A stretch of 34,723 nt of DNA from an uncultured Alphaproteobacteria bacterium. GTDB lineage: Bacteria; Pseudomonadota; Alphaproteobacteria; UBA7879; VGCX01. The DNA lies in assembly GCA_913061155.1 (NCBI GenBank), contig CAJXSI010000012.1:1-34723 (forward strand), read 5' to 3'. Under the pieces are notes generated by a model. It was not told where the DNA came from and did no database searches. It saw only the letters and a list, made by a program, of their open reading frames with translations. A program made the position numbers and the translations under genes. How positions within the stretch are numbered: position 1 is the first letter of the stretch; each line of letters starts with the position of its first letter. Of this stretch, positions 34,085 to 34,723 are shown in pieces.

Positions 34085-34139
34085 GCCCAGCCTAGCGCTA
34101 ACCAGGTACACAGAGGTTGCCAGCTATACCGTTACTGGG

Positions 34140-34158
34140 CCCCGCATCAAGTGCGGGG
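34140..34158. repeat. CCCCGCA-arm palindrome with TCAAG core
   Basis: Perfect 7-bp arms CCCCGCA/TGCGGGG; flanked on the right by CGACGA, the complement of the TCGTCG seen left of other types. Confidence 0.87.
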
Positions 34159-34181
34159 CGACGAGGTTGGAAAGTGTCAAG

Positions 34182-34376
34182 TGGCGTATGGATCACCGTG
34201 CACCCTGTTGATGCTCGCGATGACGGAACAAGGGGTTGGGTAAGGATACTTCTTGGTTTGCCGTCATCCCACGGATTGACCGTGGGGCCCAAGCTACCTT
34301 AGACATCTTTCTTCATTGTCATTCCGGACTTGATCCGGAATCCACAGCGGTGTTCATCACAGACAATTTGATTGCC
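34182..34376. repeat. 195-bp direct repeat, copy 2
   Basis: Second copy of 33787-33981, offset 395 bases. Its composite module is cut after GATTGCC at 34376, where unique sequence begins. Confidence 0.88.
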
Positions 34377-34457
34377 AACAACACATGGATTTGTTTGGGG
34401 TAAGATTATAACTTTTATCAGCTCCCCTTAAAACATATGATTTAAAAACTGGTGCAT

Positions 34458-34490
34458 AAAAAAAGGCCCTGGGGAAAACCCAGGACCTTT
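34458..34490 (-). terminator. rho-independent terminator of the right-edge gene
   Basis: On the minus strand a 10-bp stem (AGGTCCTGGG with CCCAGGGCCT, one mismatch) is followed by seven T, 23 bases after the stop codon at 34513. Confidence 0.85.
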
Positions 34491-34512
34491 GGAAAAAGGA
34501 AAGATTTTTGGT

Positions 34513-34676
34513 TTAGAATATTCCCCCGCTAAGGCTATTAGCTTTCGCTGTTTCTTGCTTACCCCATTCTCCTTCAGCAACCTGACATGCCGGAATCATT
34601 TCTCTGCCTTTTATAGCATTTTTGCAGATAGTACATAAAACTCTTTGCCTACTTGCAGCAACGTCTTCTCCTGAAC
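34513..34676 (-). CDS. C-terminal end of an unknown protein with Cys pairs (partial)
   Basis: The minus strand is open from the contig edge to a TAA at 34513-34515, giving about 54 residues. It contains LCTICKNAIKGREMIPACQ, a CxxC pair with a third Cys 12 residues on, then a polar tail ending LSGGIF. The Cys spacing suggests a metal-binding or disulfide segment, but the family is not recognised. A good terminator follows directly, supporting a real gene. It is cut by adapter sequence, so the start and most of the protein are missing. Confidence 0.6.
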
Positions 34677-34723
34677 CTGTCTCTTATACACATCTGACGC
34701 TGCCGACGAGCGATCTAGTGTAG
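34677..34723. other. Illumina Nextera adapter read-through (assembly artefact)
   Basis: CTGTCTCTTATACACATCT at 34677-34695 is the Tn5 mosaic end; GACGCTGCCGACGA at 34696-34709 completes the Nextera read-1 adapter in reverse complement. The next 8 bases, GCGATCTA, are the reverse complement of index N501/S501 (TAGATCGC), and GTGTAG begins the P5 sequence. These 47 bases are not from the organism. Confidence 0.98.

Noticed and set aside
33650-34302. Several overlapping open frames of 60-85 codons on both strands
   Set aside because: All lie inside the 195-bp direct repeats and composite palindromes and have no ribosome-binding sites or family resemblance.

Overview
The window reads as one end-to-end assembly contig from an AT-rich alphaproteobacterium, probably a host-associated or uncultured Holosporales/Rickettsiales-like lineage; this placement is inferred from gene content and not tested by phylogeny. 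The signs are the tight pyrG-kdsA-eno cluster behind secG, SecB, an alphaproteobacterial-type L31, a mitochondrial-type alternative oxidase, a SlyB/17-kDa-antigen lipoprotein, and intergenic spaces packed with palindromes that have a TTGA/TCAA core. KdsA, SecB, an RND pump and lipoproteins indicate a Gram-negative envelope. The left edge cuts a TrkH-like gene. The right edge cuts an unknown gene and then runs into Illumina Nextera adapter sequence, so the last 47 bases are not biological.

Layout. 1-3.9 kb: TrkH tail, a secreted unknown protein, fabG, then a small degraded mobile region (AT-rich membrane protein plus the C-terminal stub of a tyrosine recombinase) against yeiH. 3.9-8.3 kb: minus-strand housekeeping block secG, pyrG, kdsA, eno. 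8.3-9.1 kb: repeat block with a Sel1-repeat gene remnant. 9.1-14.1 kb: rpmE and an AmpD-type amidase (minus), a candidate structured small RNA, then mfd (plus). 14.1-14.55 kb: second repeat block. 14.5-19.9 kb: nupC-uvrB-yqgE (minus), divergent from rmuC (plus). 19.9-24.2 kb: accessory region with a secreted unknown protein, an alternative oxidase, a COG4705 membrane protein, a PIN-domain protein, two lipoproteins, and one complete plus two partial copies of tRNA-Glu. 24.2-28.6 kb: RND efflux permease and adaptor. 28.6-33.6 kb: secB divergent from a coupled mutS-eamA-gloB operon. 33.6-34.4 kb: third repeat block. 34.4-34.7 kb: a truncated gene and the adapter.

How it fits together. Four DNA-repair genes (mfd, uvrB, mutS, rmuC) are spread over one stretch and three of them (mfd, uvrB, mutS) belong to excision or mismatch repair. 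The less ordinary biology is concentrated in two places. The first is the tRNA-Glu locus, where the 3' end of the tRNA is present three times, a 40-bp perfect direct repeat brackets a lone PIN-domain gene, and one tRNA fragment is fused to a scrap of a second alternative-oxidase gene. This looks like a repeatedly used integration hotspot that has lost its integrase. The second is the set of intergenic repeats: at least six different palindrome arm sequences share the same five-base NTTGA core and are joined by conserved spacers into two composite modules that recur in all three repeat blocks in either orientation.
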